Below, piece after piece: positions 23,101 through 34,995 of a stretch of DNA of 64,000 nt. The stretch lies in contig JAWQRO010000016.1 in NCBI GenBank assembly GCA_033557835.1, forward strand, positions 1-64,000, given 5' to 3'. The DNA comes from Helochares maculicollis (Eukaryota; Arthropoda; Insecta; Coleoptera; Hydrophilidae). The first letter of the stretch is position 1; every line of letters starts with the position of its first letter. A model generated the notes under the pieces. That model searched no databases, was not told the origin of the DNA, and worked only from the letters and a program-made list of their open reading frames with translations. A program made the position numbers and the translations under genes.

Positions 23101-24437
23101 ACTGACCGAAATTGCTGTAAACGAAGAAATCCAGAAGCATTTCGAACCTAAACACTATGTCATTTCAAAGAAAGGAGACATTGCTTTTCACAGTGTTGCT
23201 AAAGAAGATGAAGTGATGCTAAGACCTGGAAAGGTGCAAAGATCTGATAATAATTATATACAAATGGCGCAAAAGCAAGAAGCAATGCAAAAGCCAGAAA
23301 TTGCTCCCAAACCAAAAATTTTACCAAAACCTCAAATCATCCCAAAGCAAAAACAAATGCAAAAGCCTGAACTGCCTCAAAGATCACAAAGCTTAGACAT
23401 TCAGCAATGGGCTGAGATGTATGAGCCTACAGCAATAGTTCACAAGCACGAAATGTGCCACAGACCCGAAATGTATCAAACGTTTGAAACGTATGAAAAA
23501 CCTGAAATGTATCAAAGAACTGAAATCTCACAAAGCTCTGAAATTTCACATACAGAATTACAAGAAATATCTGAAATGAACCAAAAAGAACTTTATCAAA
23601 AATATGAAATGCAACAAAGAGCGGAAATGCATCCCACGCCAGAAATATCGCAACAGTCAAGAATCTCACAAATGGCAGAAGCACAACAAAAAACTGAAAT
23701 TTCACAACAAAATGAAACGCAACAAAAGTCGCAAACACAACAAAAAAAGCCGGAAGTGCCTCAAAGACCTAAAATGTACCAAAAACCTGAAATGCACCAA
23801 GACGTAGAAAAGCTTCAAAGATCTACAACACATCAAAAGTTTGAAAAGCATGGAACCACAAGTGAATTTCATGACGAATCTGATGCCTCTCAAACACCAG
23901 AAGTTCCCCCGAGACCAGAAATGCTTCAAAGACCTGAATGGTCAAAAGTACCGCAACTCAGACAAATATCTGAAATTCCACAAAAACCAGAGAGGCAAAG
24001 ACCTAAATCAATGCCAATGGCACCTTCTGAATTTTTCAGGCAGCAAATGTACGATGAATATATGAATAAAATTGCAGCTAGAGAAGAGAGGAAACATAAT
24101 AAGGTTATCAAAATTTCCTCCGCTCCTCCCCATGACGAAAGTGACGAAAAACAAGAAGTTAAGCATGTTCCTGATATTGAAAACGAATTCATGTCAAAAG
24201 TGAAGCAAAGAATGGACAAATACGGCTTGAATTACGACGGAAGTGATGTGGAGTCATCTAGAGACTCAAAAACTTTGGATAGTGCCACCGATGGAGAAGA
24301 TGCGTCAGACCCTGTTTTGGTCATGGACGGATCATCTTTGTTAATCGCTCCTCAACTACCCAAGCATCTCAGAGAGTTTGTGAATATTACTAGACACGCT
24401 CAAGATGATTACGTAGATTTCGCTAATGAAACTGACG
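17181..24437 (+). CDS. CAP: CAP giant exon 1: about 2,418 codons of disordered, repeat-rich protein
   Basis: A single open exon of 7,257 nt. The acceptor tttcacttag at 17180 has the phase required by exon 12771-12881, and the donor gtgagt starts at 24438 and leaves one G. The same frame also has an ATG at 17162, so a separate start just upstream cannot be excluded. The product is mainly Ser/Glu/Lys/Gln-rich and disordered. In order it has: a basic cluster (SRSRKRRNRKKTKKS); long acidic/Ser tracts; six IIPI-like motifs (20253-20965); a PPPTP and a PPPPSRSPS segment around a more ordered part (EEHDEFWKHASILLDHG); seven W-x-x-GQP units (22250-22520); a duplicated KLLSIIKE; a predicted coiled coil starting EFFERQMEYILRKEQEIQEE; a long KPEM/QRxE repeat tract (23255-24010); and a second EFFRQQM motif near the end. 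It has no catalytic domain. The sense is clear because the antisense frames are short. It would be included only in long CAP isoforms. Confidence 0.9.
20253..20965 (+). repeat. Six short IIPI-like peptide motifs inside giant exon 1
   Basis: Translated motifs RIIPIELE, RFVPVKL, CLIPLKR, VIIPICIE, IIHPIQIEQPP and RIVPISQD are spaced irregularly through about 240 residues. The shared pattern is two aliphatic residues, Pro or His, an aliphatic residue, then a polar or aliphatic residue. Such spacing is typical of repeated linear binding motifs in a disordered chain. Confidence 0.6.
22250..22520 (+). repeat. Seven tandem Trp/Gly-Gln-Pro peptide repeats
   Basis: The units begin RTWGDGQAPSS, VWNEEQP, KSWNNGQPSTS, NTWSAGQPPSS, NNWSDRQSP, SSWSDGKPPSS and KTWNENKN. 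The period is about 12-18 residues. Trp is otherwise rare in this exon, so the regular Trp spacing is striking. Confidence 0.8.
22544..22627 (+). repeat. Duplicated KLLSIIKE motif
   Basis: The eight-residue sequence KLLSIIKE occurs identically at 22544-22567 and 22604-22627, followed by D and S respectively. Synonymous codons differ between the copies, so the peptide rather than the DNA has been kept. Confidence 0.7.
23255..24010 (+). repeat. Degenerate K/R-P-E-M, Q-rich peptide repeat tract
   Basis: About 250 residues are built from short units such as MQKPEIAPKPK, MCHRPEMYQTFE, YEKPEMYQRTE, MYQKPEMHQDVE and VPPRPEMLQRPE. The unit length is roughly 5-8 residues, with Glu-Met and Gln-Lys or Gln-Arg recurring. 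The tract lies between the two EFF-containing helical segments. Confidence 0.8.
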
Positions 24438-27261
24438 GTGAGTTTTTGGCGGTTTTTGTGTTTGGCTTCTGCTGTTTGTCTAAAATCTATGGCTGTTGCT
24501 GTTTGCGTCCTTTTCATAACTCATTAATGGTTTGATTAATTTTTTGATCTGTTTTAACTTAGTGAGATTTTTTTGTGTATAATATTTATTTTTGTCAAGA
24601 AAAAAATATACAAAGAACCAGTTGCACTACGATATCCACCATGTTACACACATGTATTAAAAACATAAAATAGTTTGCAATTTACGTTCTTGTTATGAAA
24701 AATATTTTGTGTATAGGTGAGTTCAACATTTTTAGATGTATATTAATAATATTATTTGTTATATAAACAAGCCCAAATGAAAACTTTTTATGGGTTTGTA
24801 GCGGTTATCTAGTCACAAACGCAAACTTAGTTTGCATAAAATAATTCTAATAATTCTACGTACAGATAATTAAAAGTGAACGAAAACTTCTAGATAATAC
24901 ATTCCAATTATATTGAAGAAAAAAATTATTCGTATTTCTAACTAAAACTGTGGAAATAGTCTCTTTTTCGTGGATTGCGCTTTAGCCATATTGTCAGTCA
25001 TTGATTCTGAAAAAATTCTTTCAATGTTTTTGTAATTATCTCCAACAGTGATGGCCTGTAGTCTCTGCTCTCTTTCACTACTTTATTAATAAGTTCATTT
25101 TTTATATTTTCGAAGAGTGTACCATCTAAGTTATTTAATTTCTTATTGCAATGACATTTTCTTAATAATTTCTCCTTTATCTGTTAAAAGTATACATATC
25201 TAAAGTACTCTTTGCTTGTCTTTTCAATTTTTAGCATTACTACAGTTTTGTTTGTACTTTTGCTTGATGATCATAGAAGAAATGTGCTCTAATTTTTATA
25301 TATGGGAAATGAAAACATAGATCTTATTCTAAGAGGGTCCTGTTATAGTTTGATAATAATTTCATCTAAAAGGTTTCTGCTTTTTAATTGTATCACTTTA
25401 AAACTGACTTAAGTCTTTGAAAGCTCTTTAAGCGTAATATGAGTTAATCTTCACAATATTTGGACTTTCTTATCTTGATTTGTAAAATTTTTAGCCGTTG
25501 CAACTACAATTCTAAGCTTTGTATTGAAAATATCAATCAGAATAGATCATTTGGCGCAAACGCGGCTCTGTTTTTGATTTAGTTTTCTAAAGCTTCTCTT
25601 CCTTCTTTCGTCTTCAAACTATGTACGATTTATATGGAACAAAGTTGTCCACAATCATTATATTATTTTTGTTATACAGCATATAAAGTTATGTCTGTTT
25701 CTTTACTCTCACTAGATCTTTTGCTTTCTTATGTACTTTAAGAAAAGCATGCTTATTTTTTAATTCTGCATCTTCTTGCACCTTAGATATTTTTCAGTTT
25801 TGATTTTATGTTTGCTTCTGTTTTATTTTACACTGTTTTTTAATTTAATATACTTATTCAATAACTGCAAAATCTCTTGCGCTCTAGTTGTTTGAGAATA
25901 CAAGGGTTTGGTTCAACGATGATTGCTCTTTGTACTCTGTTTTAAGTAATTATTACTATCTTATTATACTCTAAGTTTTATTTAATCTTTTTTTTCATTT
26001 CGTTTGTATATTTTTCTTAAACCTGACTTATACTCGAAATATTAAACCCGCACACTTGGACATATTATTTTAACTTCATTGGTAGATACTTTGTTTTGTT
26101 CAGTTAATATACGGTAAACGATTTGCTTCCACATTCTAGTAACTATTATATCTTTTAAAGGTTGTTAAGTATTCAAATTTCTAACAGGAAGTTGCTAAAA
26201 ACTGTTAGTTATTATTACAGTATTTTTTAGCAAGAATCCTATATCTATCATTTCTTTTTCTTTGTTTTTGCTATTTCATCGAGTTTTGGCTAACAACCTG
26301 AAGACTCTACGGCTAGCTCTAGTTTCCCTTTTTCCCTTCTGATAGCTGAATCTTCCATGACGACCAGCTTAAGAGTCAAACTATATGCTTATACACTCTT
26401 TATAATAAGCTTTCGGTCAACATCTTGGATTGCATATTCCGGAAATGAATTGGTCGTATATTTCCTGGCGGGATATACCGGTTAATCATGATTATTACGC
26501 AAGCAAATGTGGTGTGCGTTTGGACAAATTATAATTGGGTGTCACCTTTATTCCTTACAATCCAAAACTTAAATAGACGCCCTTAATTAAATATAAGCGA
26601 CAATAGCGTATTGTGTAACTATATTAACTTTAGCTTGACACTTTTGATTAAACAAAGAACGAGCCTATTTATTTTTTTTAGTAAGGATGATATCCAAATA
26701 CGAATACACTAAACATTGCCTAAAAAATACTAGAATTTGAATAAAATTTGCTGATTTATTGTAGTATATTTGTATATTTTATCTAAATCGTTTCAATTAA
26801 AAAAATTTCATTTCTCAACTTCCGTTAATAAATTGAAAACTTTAAAAATTTAAGAATTAATCATGATTACAAAAGTGTATTATTATAAAGTTAGGTGTTC
26901 TGTCAAAGTAAACTTAATTAATTTATCATACTCATTAAGAAAACGATTATATACATATAGAGTGCATTCAATTCAAGGAGGTAATCAATCCAAATCCTCG
27001 GGGGAAATTAATTACAACTGAGTTCACATCTGGGTCAAGGATTGTTCTATGCTTGCAAATAATTTGCTGAAACCATCAAACAACTTAATAAAATGACTGG
27101 AATCATAATTATCCAAAACCCAGCTGAATTAAAAAGGCATTGGGTGGTGACCAATGAGGAAAAACATTATAAAACACGGTGAATAAATAAACAAGTAGCC
27201 CAGAATTTAAAAATCCCAAATCATAAAATTGACTGCAAGTGCGAGCGAATTAATTCTATCA

Positions 27262-27450
27262 TAATTCATAGCGCTGCCGCCTCGACGGCGCCATCGGAGG
27301 CCTAGCGCTGGAAATTTTATAAATTAGGAACATTATAGGAACTAATAGATAAATTACACCCCATAAAGTAGGCACCTTCGCTAAGTATCCTGAAATTAAT
27401 GAATATTTGCCTCCAGGCGGCCATTGTTGGCTCAGTGCAGCCAAACACAA
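27262..27450. promoter_or_regulatory. Candidate regulatory element (GC-rich patches)
   Basis: Two GC-rich blocks, about 27270-27310 and 27410-27450, stand out in an AT-rich intron. No exon with matching phase or recognisable coding content is seen. The call rests only on composition and position in the intron upstream of the internal promoter. Confidence 0.25.
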
Positions 27451-30400
27451 TGTCAGGGTAATATATTAGGAGGAGTTATGATGCGTTTTTGGATGAAAAG
27501 TTGCCTTTATTCAACTTGACTTACAACGAATTTGGACATTTTTGAAGCAGATATCATGACATTGTCCTACTAGCCTTACTTAATCTAGTTAAAGGTTAAT
27601 AATGGGAAAGTTGTTATCATTTTTTTAAAAGTAAATATTATGTGAGCTCTTATCAGTTTGCTCACCTTACGTAAATGCCTCTGGGAATGGATTTTTTTTG
27701 AATTATCAGTAAATTGATGTAATTTTAGTGCTTTACACCCGCAGCAGGTGATAGCATAAGATATTGAACGTTTATCGCAAACGTTCTCTGTGAACTAAAT
27801 TGTTGGCGAAAATAACCTGGTTAAATCTTATTACTGCTGTTATCTCTATATCCTATTTTCTGTAAGAAGAGTAAATTCTTATTTTTAATCTTTTATTTGT
27901 TCCTACATTGATGAAGCTACAATATGACATAAATATTTCCGGCTTACAAATAAGTAGTCGCGAGACGGAATAACAAGAATTCAAAAGCGACTGTATAAAC
28001 GATTTATACAGGCAAAGTGATTTAATCGTGAAACATTTTATGCCACTTAGACTGTAGATGATGAACAATGTTGCTATTCTGAAATCAATAATATTTACTG
28101 TTCGAACAGAGCTTATCTAGAAGCAAGCAATGAAATAAGCTGAAATTATTTTAACATCCCCACTGTAAACAGCAATTTTAAACACAAAACCATTAAAACT
28201 CCACTCTTTTCCGTTTCCGCAACACCAGTTGTTAGGTTTTTTTTGCCAAAGCAATAATGGTCGACGTCATTAATTTAATTCTAGTTCTTTAGAGAAACGT
28301 AAACAGGCGTTACATTAACTAAAATCTAAAATTAAACTTTTAAAATTAGGTTAGCGACTTTAACTCCTGCACATCTCTTTATTTTCCACACCGAATGACG
28401 ATCCATTCCGCCTCTAATCCAAAATCAACACCGATGCAGCAATTCCGCCCGGTGAAAACCATGTAACAATTTATTACCCTTTTTAACGACTTTTTAAATA
28501 ACGACTTATTTTAATAATCCAACCGATTTTATTGCACCAACCGCAGTTAAAGCGCTATAAAAACAGCTTAAATCTTTACCTCTTTAAAACCTACAAGCCA
28601 TAACGTGTCTTTCCCTAACATAAAATTAATTAGTTCGAGTTTCTGAAATAAAATGGTCTCCAAGAAGTTTTAGCCCGTAAGCAGTTGCAAGCAGGAACAA
28701 ATTTATCGCCTTAAGATCTAATTTACGCCTCTTTTTGATATACAAATTTATCGCTAAGGCTGAGGTCTTTTATCTTTACCCAATAATTCACGCTGGCTTC
28801 ATAACCTATAAAGCTTTTGTGTTAAAATGATTTAGAGCAACGCAGGAAGGTAAAAGAAGCCCGTAGGATTAACAGGGTTCTCAGCAAGAACAGAAATGGC
28901 ACCAGAGCATCACATGCTAGCAGCTTGCTACTCGAAATTGATTCCGCTCTTGTCGTCGCTAGAGGGTTTCTGTTTTCCAGAGGTTTGTGGACTAGGGCTT
29001 GCTTAAATTGGTTAATGTGTTGCTATTAATTTGTTTGATGCTTGTTCCTTCTAACGTTTCCGTTTTCACTCCGACCATTTACTAAACTGGATACCTGCTA
29101 GGCGCTTACTAGCAGCTCACAGCATTAATACATGCCACTTCCAATTGGAATCAATAAATTATTTGAGAGGATATGTGCTGATTCAGGGCTGATTACAGAG
29201 GTTGCTTAAGTTGCGTTGCTTGTTAACTAACAAAGCATGATACATTTTCTTTCATAGTAAAGAAATTAATTATTTTAATAATACATCTGGTAACCTATTT
29301 TTATTACTAGCATAAATATTTCCAACGTTAATTTACAATAGTCATCAAAATACATATTTTTCTGTAACTATAAATATAAAATGATATATAATGCTGAATT
29401 GGTAGCTTTCAATTTTTTGATGCTTAAGAATATAATTGGCTATTCGTTTTATATTTATAAAAATCTAAGCAAAAAATAAATGGGCTTAATTCATAGTGTG
29501 AATCAATTATCCAGAAATAATTGTTGAATAAAAACAAGTTATCTCATCACAAAAATGGCAATTACACCACGACCTAAATCCTGGAGTTGGCAAATAAATA
29601 TTTGGCAATGACACATAGGAAGGAGTGTAATTTATGCGCCATATCCGCTTTTTAATAGTTTTGTTTTTTATTTTATTTTCTGTCTAACTCCACGAAAAGA
29701 TTTATTACTCCACGACCGCGGCCCTAGGACCTAGAAAATCTATTTTAAAAGGAAAACTTAATATTGTTTCACTGTTTCATGGAATTCAGAGCGGTAAGCT
29801 TTTCAGTCCTATTTTCTCCACATCCACGCGACTGGTATTGCCTTATTGACGCCTTGAGAACACTGGATATAAAAATACTATTTTGTCACAAGTATATCAT
29901 CTTCAGGTATTTTCAATACTCTTAACAGGCATAGACTTGATCGGTAAACTGCTCGGATTTTGGTCTTGAGACTTATTTAATTTCTCGAATAAACTATGCA
30001 AATGACAACAAAGCATATTACTTCACAGGAGGTACATAGAGAAGTGCGATATTTGTTTAAAACTCTTAATCTATCTTATGTATCAAGGTAGGGTGTTAAG
30101 TTTAGTCTCAGTTTCTTAGAATTTCTAAAAATTTAATTCATGAGCTAAATAAATGGGTTCAACCTCACTAAAGAAGGAGTGCTCTGAACCTTATTCTAAA
30201 GGAAAACTATCCTAGGATTATTAAAGCATACTTTTTTCAACGATCTGTTGCCTTGATTTTCACTTGTAAGGCTACATAAAACCGGAAGATACGCACTTTC
30301 TTTCATTTCACTTGCGTTATAAGATAATTTTAAAATTTTCTAAATAAAATGGTATTTTAAATATTCATTGATAAAATTGTTGTAAAACTTCATATATAGT

Positions 30401-32083
30401 ACTTGCTGATTTTACAATGATTTTTGCGTGTATTAACTAATCTTAAATTTACATAATTTTCAAAATGACATAGCTCTAGTGCTTAGATAAATTATTTTGA
30501 GCATTCTCAGTTGCGTTTATCGAAGATTATTATTCGAAACCCTAAACAAAATACTTGATTATAAGAAATTGTTGTAGCAGCCGTTATTATCAAGACTCAT
30601 ACAGTGTGGCATAGCAACTTTTATTAAATAATCTACAATTAAGTTTTTTCAAAGTCATATTCAGCACACCCTTCATATATTTTAATTAAGACTCGGTCTT
30701 AAAAAGCTATTTTTTAATAAAACAATACCCCTTGCTAAGGCTTCTAATTACACAAATCCAATTAAGTAGAAAATGTATCGAAATGTAACGAACGGATAAC
30801 TTGTGAATAAGAAAATATTTTATTTTAGACTTGACAGGAAAGGGCTTAGAATACATTTTATAAAAGGAAATTCAAACATACCTAATCGTCAAATCAAATA
30901 AATAGTTTACTTTGTATATACTGAAAAAAATGAGTATCTAAAAACGTGAAACTACAAAATACATTTGTCATTATAAATAATCATATAATGTAAAATAATT
31001 TTTAAATGAGCTTAATATCAGTAAAGCTAAGACCAACATACTACACTTTATTTACATTATTACTACTTTTAAAAATGAATGGTACTTTATAAAATTCTCT
31101 AAAATTTTCTAATACCAGTAAACGAAAAACCTACATTCTGTATGGCGATATTATGCAATATGTAATGAAATCCTAAATTACTCACTTTTCTAGTATTTTC
31201 TTACAACTATTTATAAATATATAGTTAAAACCGATGATCACTATTATTTTTTGCTATGAAAACTACCTAGTTTTATATTGATTAAAATATTCACTTTGTT
31301 TTAAAATTAAATGTAAACTTTCGAAATAAAACACATAAGAAACACATTGTTTAGGTCAATATAATAAAACAACACCGTGATTTTGAAAGTTTTTCTCCAC
31401 AGTAAGAAATAGAGATGTCTTTGTAACGTGCGTGATAAACATATTATTCGTTGGAGTAAAATACAAGTATGACTTGTATTTAAGACATAGTTTTGAAAAC
31501 ATAAAAAGGACTGAAATGTATGTTAAAATACATTATTCTTGTCCAAAATGCAGCTTCATTCAGTTTTTCTGTCAATATTTATTAAAAAAGCTCTACTTAA
31601 ATATAAAACTCTTTTTTCATTTTAATTAAACATGGAAACAAACTACAAGGGTATGTAAATACTTTTGGCTATATTTAAGGTATAAAATTAGTGTAGAGCG
31701 ATGGTATAAAATTTGTTGATGCAGTAAAGAAACTGCATATAAGTCCTCTACAGATGAATTAAATATCTTTAATTTTACGAATATAATAAATATAGGACTA
31801 TCACAACTACAAACGTGTGAAATATTTACCCCAATAATCAGTTTGAAATATTTGAATTAAATTTTATCTAGGATATAAACTGTATTTTTGATTATTTGAT
31901 CATTATAACAAATAAAAAGAGCAAATCTTGAAATGCTGGTTATGATAACGACACCAACGAGACGATATAAATTTCTTTTTTCTCCCCTAATTCACTGTAA
32001 TAAAAACAACACGCATATGCGGTCTGGAATTTATCAAATCAGGAATTGTAAAACGTTTGCAAAAATTCCACTATTTCATACAA

Positions 32084-32089
32084 TTTATT
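32084..32089 (-). terminator. Candidate poly(A) signal AATAAA for nested ORFs
   Basis: AATAAA on the minus strand about 80 bases downstream of the stop of the 139-aa ORF. This is a common distance, but the hexamer is frequent in AT-rich DNA. Confidence 0.35.
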
Positions 32090-32169
32090 GCCACAATTCA
32101 ATAAATACAAAAATTAAACTACATCCAATGATATACTACAGCCAATAGAATACTACAATTAAAAAAACC

Positions 32170-32589
32170 TTATGATTTGGAATAACTCCATAACTGTTTT
32201 TTGAATATCTCCTTGAGGATAAACCCTCTTTTCCCTTCTTGAGCAGATTTTGTTTCATGTTGGCCAGTGTCTCCACCACTAGCAGTAGTACTATTTACAA
32301 CAGGGAACCCAATGGTAACGGAAGACAAATTTGACGTGACCAATGGTTGAAAGGCGTTGATTCGAACCAAACCATTAACTTCGAACTCAGGCACCGCCTT
32401 TATAACGCTGGCTTCCTTACTTTGCAACAAAGACTTTACTAAGCTATCGCTTGGGATAGACCTATCGTAGTCCTGCCAAGGCGGTTTTTCATCCTTTATC
32501 ATAATAAGGTCCTTAAACTCGTTATCCTTGTAGCGCTCGTACATCAAATAAAAACTTAAATCTATGTCTAAAGGTGATCGTTTGGGCAT
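32170..32589 (-). CDS. Nested intronic ORF, 139 aa, unknown function
   Basis: The ATG at 32589 has a good insect context (ttcaaaATG), and the frame runs to a stop at 32170-32172. It begins MPKRSPLDIDLSFYLMYERY. The product has a compact charged N-terminal part with aromatic residues, a middle Ser/Thr/Val-rich part (SSVTIGFPVVNSTTASGG) and a basic end (KRGFILKEIFKKQ). No signal peptide or membrane segment is seen. An AATAAA on the minus strand at 32089-32084 lies about 80 bases past the stop. Codon composition is clearly less AT-rich than the surrounding intron, which supports real coding. The ORF is transcribed opposite to its host gene and is 312 bases downstream of the next ORF. I recognise no family. 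Confidence 0.6.
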   Translation of the reverse strand: MPKRSPLDIDLSFYLMYERYKDNEFKDLIMIKDEKPPWQDYDRSIPSDSLVKSLLQSKEASVIKAVPEFEVNGLVRINAFQPLVTSNLSSVTIGFPVVNSTTASGGDTGQHETKSAQEGKRGFILKEIFKKQLWSYSKS

Positions 32590-32901
32590 TTTGAATTTTT
32601 TTCACTTGACAATTTCGATGTTTTAAATGTCATCCGGTAACTCAAAGGAAGACGCGATTTCCAGCTTGGAATTTCTATATGCGAAGGATGGAATGTCATG
32701 AAACGTAGTGACAATTTGAGGTTCAAGTGCACTGTATAAAAATACTAATACTCTATCAAGAAGAACTGACTGACTGGAGGGTTATCCGAAGATATGACTA
32801 ATGAGCCATGATAGACTTATAAAACCTTTAAGGTGTGTATTTCTAATAAAATTTGATGCTATTTACAAAAAATATTGGCGAATAATTACGGCAAGAAATA
32901 G

Positions 32902-33414
32902 CTACAAACGGTCCATATTTAAGGTTAGATCAGCTTCTACTTCCCCAGCAACGGCTGTAAGGATATCAGCAGCAAACTTAGCCTTGCTGATATCGCATTT
33001 TCTCGAATCTGTCTCCGGTTTCAAGAATTCGCTCAGCAAATGATCGTGAGGCTTTGGTGGGGGCTCTTTAGGCAGTGGTGGATTGGGGATGTTAAATACA
33101 ATTTTGGAAAAATCTTCGTTAGTAAGGATGATATCCTGGTGTTCATTTGCAAGACCGGATGAGAAACTAACCTTGGATAGGGGCTGGAAAAGCGGAATCA
33201 TAGAAGACCTGCTGCTCTTGGATTGAGGTACAGAAGCCGCTGTTTTAGCGCTTGTCATGGTTGTGGCGCTTATGGAATCTTCAGAGTCATAGTCTTCGTC
33301 AGAACTCCAAACTTGAGGGATTTCAGTAGACTTGAACTCGGATTCGATGTAGCTGTCCAGACTCGCCTCGAATTCTTCCTTAATTTCTTGCAAAGCTTTG
33401 TCTATGTTATCCAT
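32902..33414 (-). CDS. Nested intronic ORF, 170 aa, acidic, unknown function
   Basis: I chose the ATG at 33414 (context aaccaacATGG). The frame extends eight codons further upstream but without an ATG. It begins MDNIDKALQEIKEEFEASLD, a likely amphipathic helix, then an acidic Ser-rich stretch (VWSSDEDYDSEDSIS), a hydrophobic/Pro part (FNIPNPPLPKEPPPKP) and a C-terminal Ala-rich segment (AKFAADILTAVAGEVEADL). The stop is TAG at 32902-32904. Base composition is coding-like. No poly(A) signal is obvious before the next ORF, so the two ORFs may share one transcript or one terminator. I found no convincing donor that would splice it into the 139-aa ORF. It is of unknown family, perhaps lineage-specific. 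Confidence 0.6.
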   Translation of the reverse strand: MDNIDKALQEIKEEFEASLDSYIESEFKSTEIPQVWSSDEDYDSEDSISATTMTSAKTAASVPQSKSSRSSMIPLFQPLSKVSFSSGLANEHQDIILTNEDFSKIVFNIPNPPLPKEPPPKPHDHLLSEFLKPETDSRKCDISKAKFAADILTAVAGEVEADLTLNMDRL

Positions 33415-34974
33415 GTTGGTTTTTCGGCAGATTGACAAGATTTGTTCTTCTTTTTCATAATTCCACAGCTTGCTGAATTTTTCTTCTTGCTTTCAATACA
33501 ATGATTTACATATACTAGAGTATTTTTCCAAAGCAAGTACTAGATCTTTTTTCATTCCCGTAATGTTATAAGAAGGTATTATAATCATAAAGTGAATAAA
33601 TCTTTAAAATTTGAGAATCACTATGTCTTAGGAGCCTATGAATACGTTTTGACCAATTTAGCAATTTGATCTGGCCTAACCTGGTCTTGAAATAAAACTC
33701 ATTTTTATGGTTTGTTCCTTTAGTTATCTGTTGTAGCTGGTAATTATTTTTTGCACTTAGGTAGGTATGCATCTGACAATGTTAAGTGAAAACACTCCAG
33801 ATTCTTTGTTTTTCAGAAACGTTGTAATCGGTGGTGAATCTACCGCCAAATTTAGTACCAATATATTTTTTCTACTGTCGATAAGTCAGTTACATCAAAA
33901 AGTAAATATTTTGCAGAAGTGATGATGGCTTAATCAATAAGTATTTTTATTGTTTCATAAACATATTTTTAATTTTAATACTGTCTGTTTTGAGTCATTG
34001 CCGGTGCAAAGTCTCTGACTTTTATTAAGTAATAACTATTGGAGTATAGCGATTAATTAATCCAAAAACCACTAAACCCTAAAAATCAAAACTACTACTC
34101 TCTTACACATATAAAATAAATAGAAGTCAATCAACAAGCACAACACTGTACAGAGACGAAAATAACAAGACCTTATATTAATGAAATTTCTGAAAAGTTA
34201 ATATAGATCAGAAATAAACATGAGGCGTATCGCATTTAAAAATCCTTGTACTTTCAGGTCACTTTTAATACGTACGAAACATAAAAAATTGAATGAAACA
34301 AAGAATTGCAAATATAGTAAACAATTTAAATAAAAAGTACATTAATCAAGAGTTAGCATATATAAAAAAATGTAGAACAAAGGATGTTTTTGATTGCACC
34401 TTTATCATCTGCAACCAAGCCTTGATGTTAAAAAACATAAGCAGTCGACTAAGGGAATAGTGGTTTCAACTGAACCAACTCTAATATGATGATTAACTTG
34501 TCCAAAAAGTAAAACGTAAAATCCATAAAACATATATAGTATATTATCCATATCATGCATAAACCGATTTGTCACTCATACAGTTTTGCTTTACAGACTT
34601 TTCCAGTGTCCATAAATTTTCCTCCTTTTTAAATTTTGCTAAAGCGAACTGCTAAGCCGAGCCTCTGCATCCTTCACCTAAATAATGAACCAAACCCCGT
34701 AAACGCCAATTTCATTAAACGTTAAAAATAGTTGACTATATTTACTTTACGAGAGTGCAGATGCACACATTCAAGCTCTGCTTGCATATTGCATTTGGAA
34801 TTTATAAAATTTCCCTCGAAGTTCTGTAGATTTTCCGAGTTGATTCATTGCTTCACAGTTTATACTATTAGTCTTCTATTGACAGACGAATTTACTGGAG
34901 AAATTTGTAAGCGAACATGTCAATTGGAAATATTAAATAAACATTGGGAGTTAACCAACAGTTCGTCAAATTTA

Positions 34975-34995
34975 GTCGGTCAGTGCAGACGACGG
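34975..34995 (+). promoter_or_regulatory. CAP: Internal CAP promoter, TCAGT initiator
   Basis: The arthropod initiator TCAGT is at 34980-34984, giving a predicted start at A 34982. No TATA box is at the usual distance. Immediately downstream the DNA becomes GC-rich (GACGGCGACGACGGCGG), as expected of a 5' leader. The short leader then leads to a coding start whose exon splices in phase to the CAP core. Confidence 0.6.

Noticed and set aside
24438..24535. Read-through of the giant exon to the TGA at 24533
   Set aside because: The tail FLAVFVFGFCCLSKIYGCC is Cys/Phe-rich and unlike the exon. The strong donor gtgagt at 24438 and matching phase with 42713 favour splicing. Intron retention cannot be fully excluded.
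32589..32902. Joining the two nested ORFs by splicing
   Set aside because: No convincing donor near the end of the 170-aa ORF or acceptor before MPKRSP was found; each ORF has its own good start context.
33415..33438. Upstream extension of the 170-aa nested ORF to 178 codons
   Set aside because: The extra codons start with TTG; the first ATG, with a good context, is at 33414.
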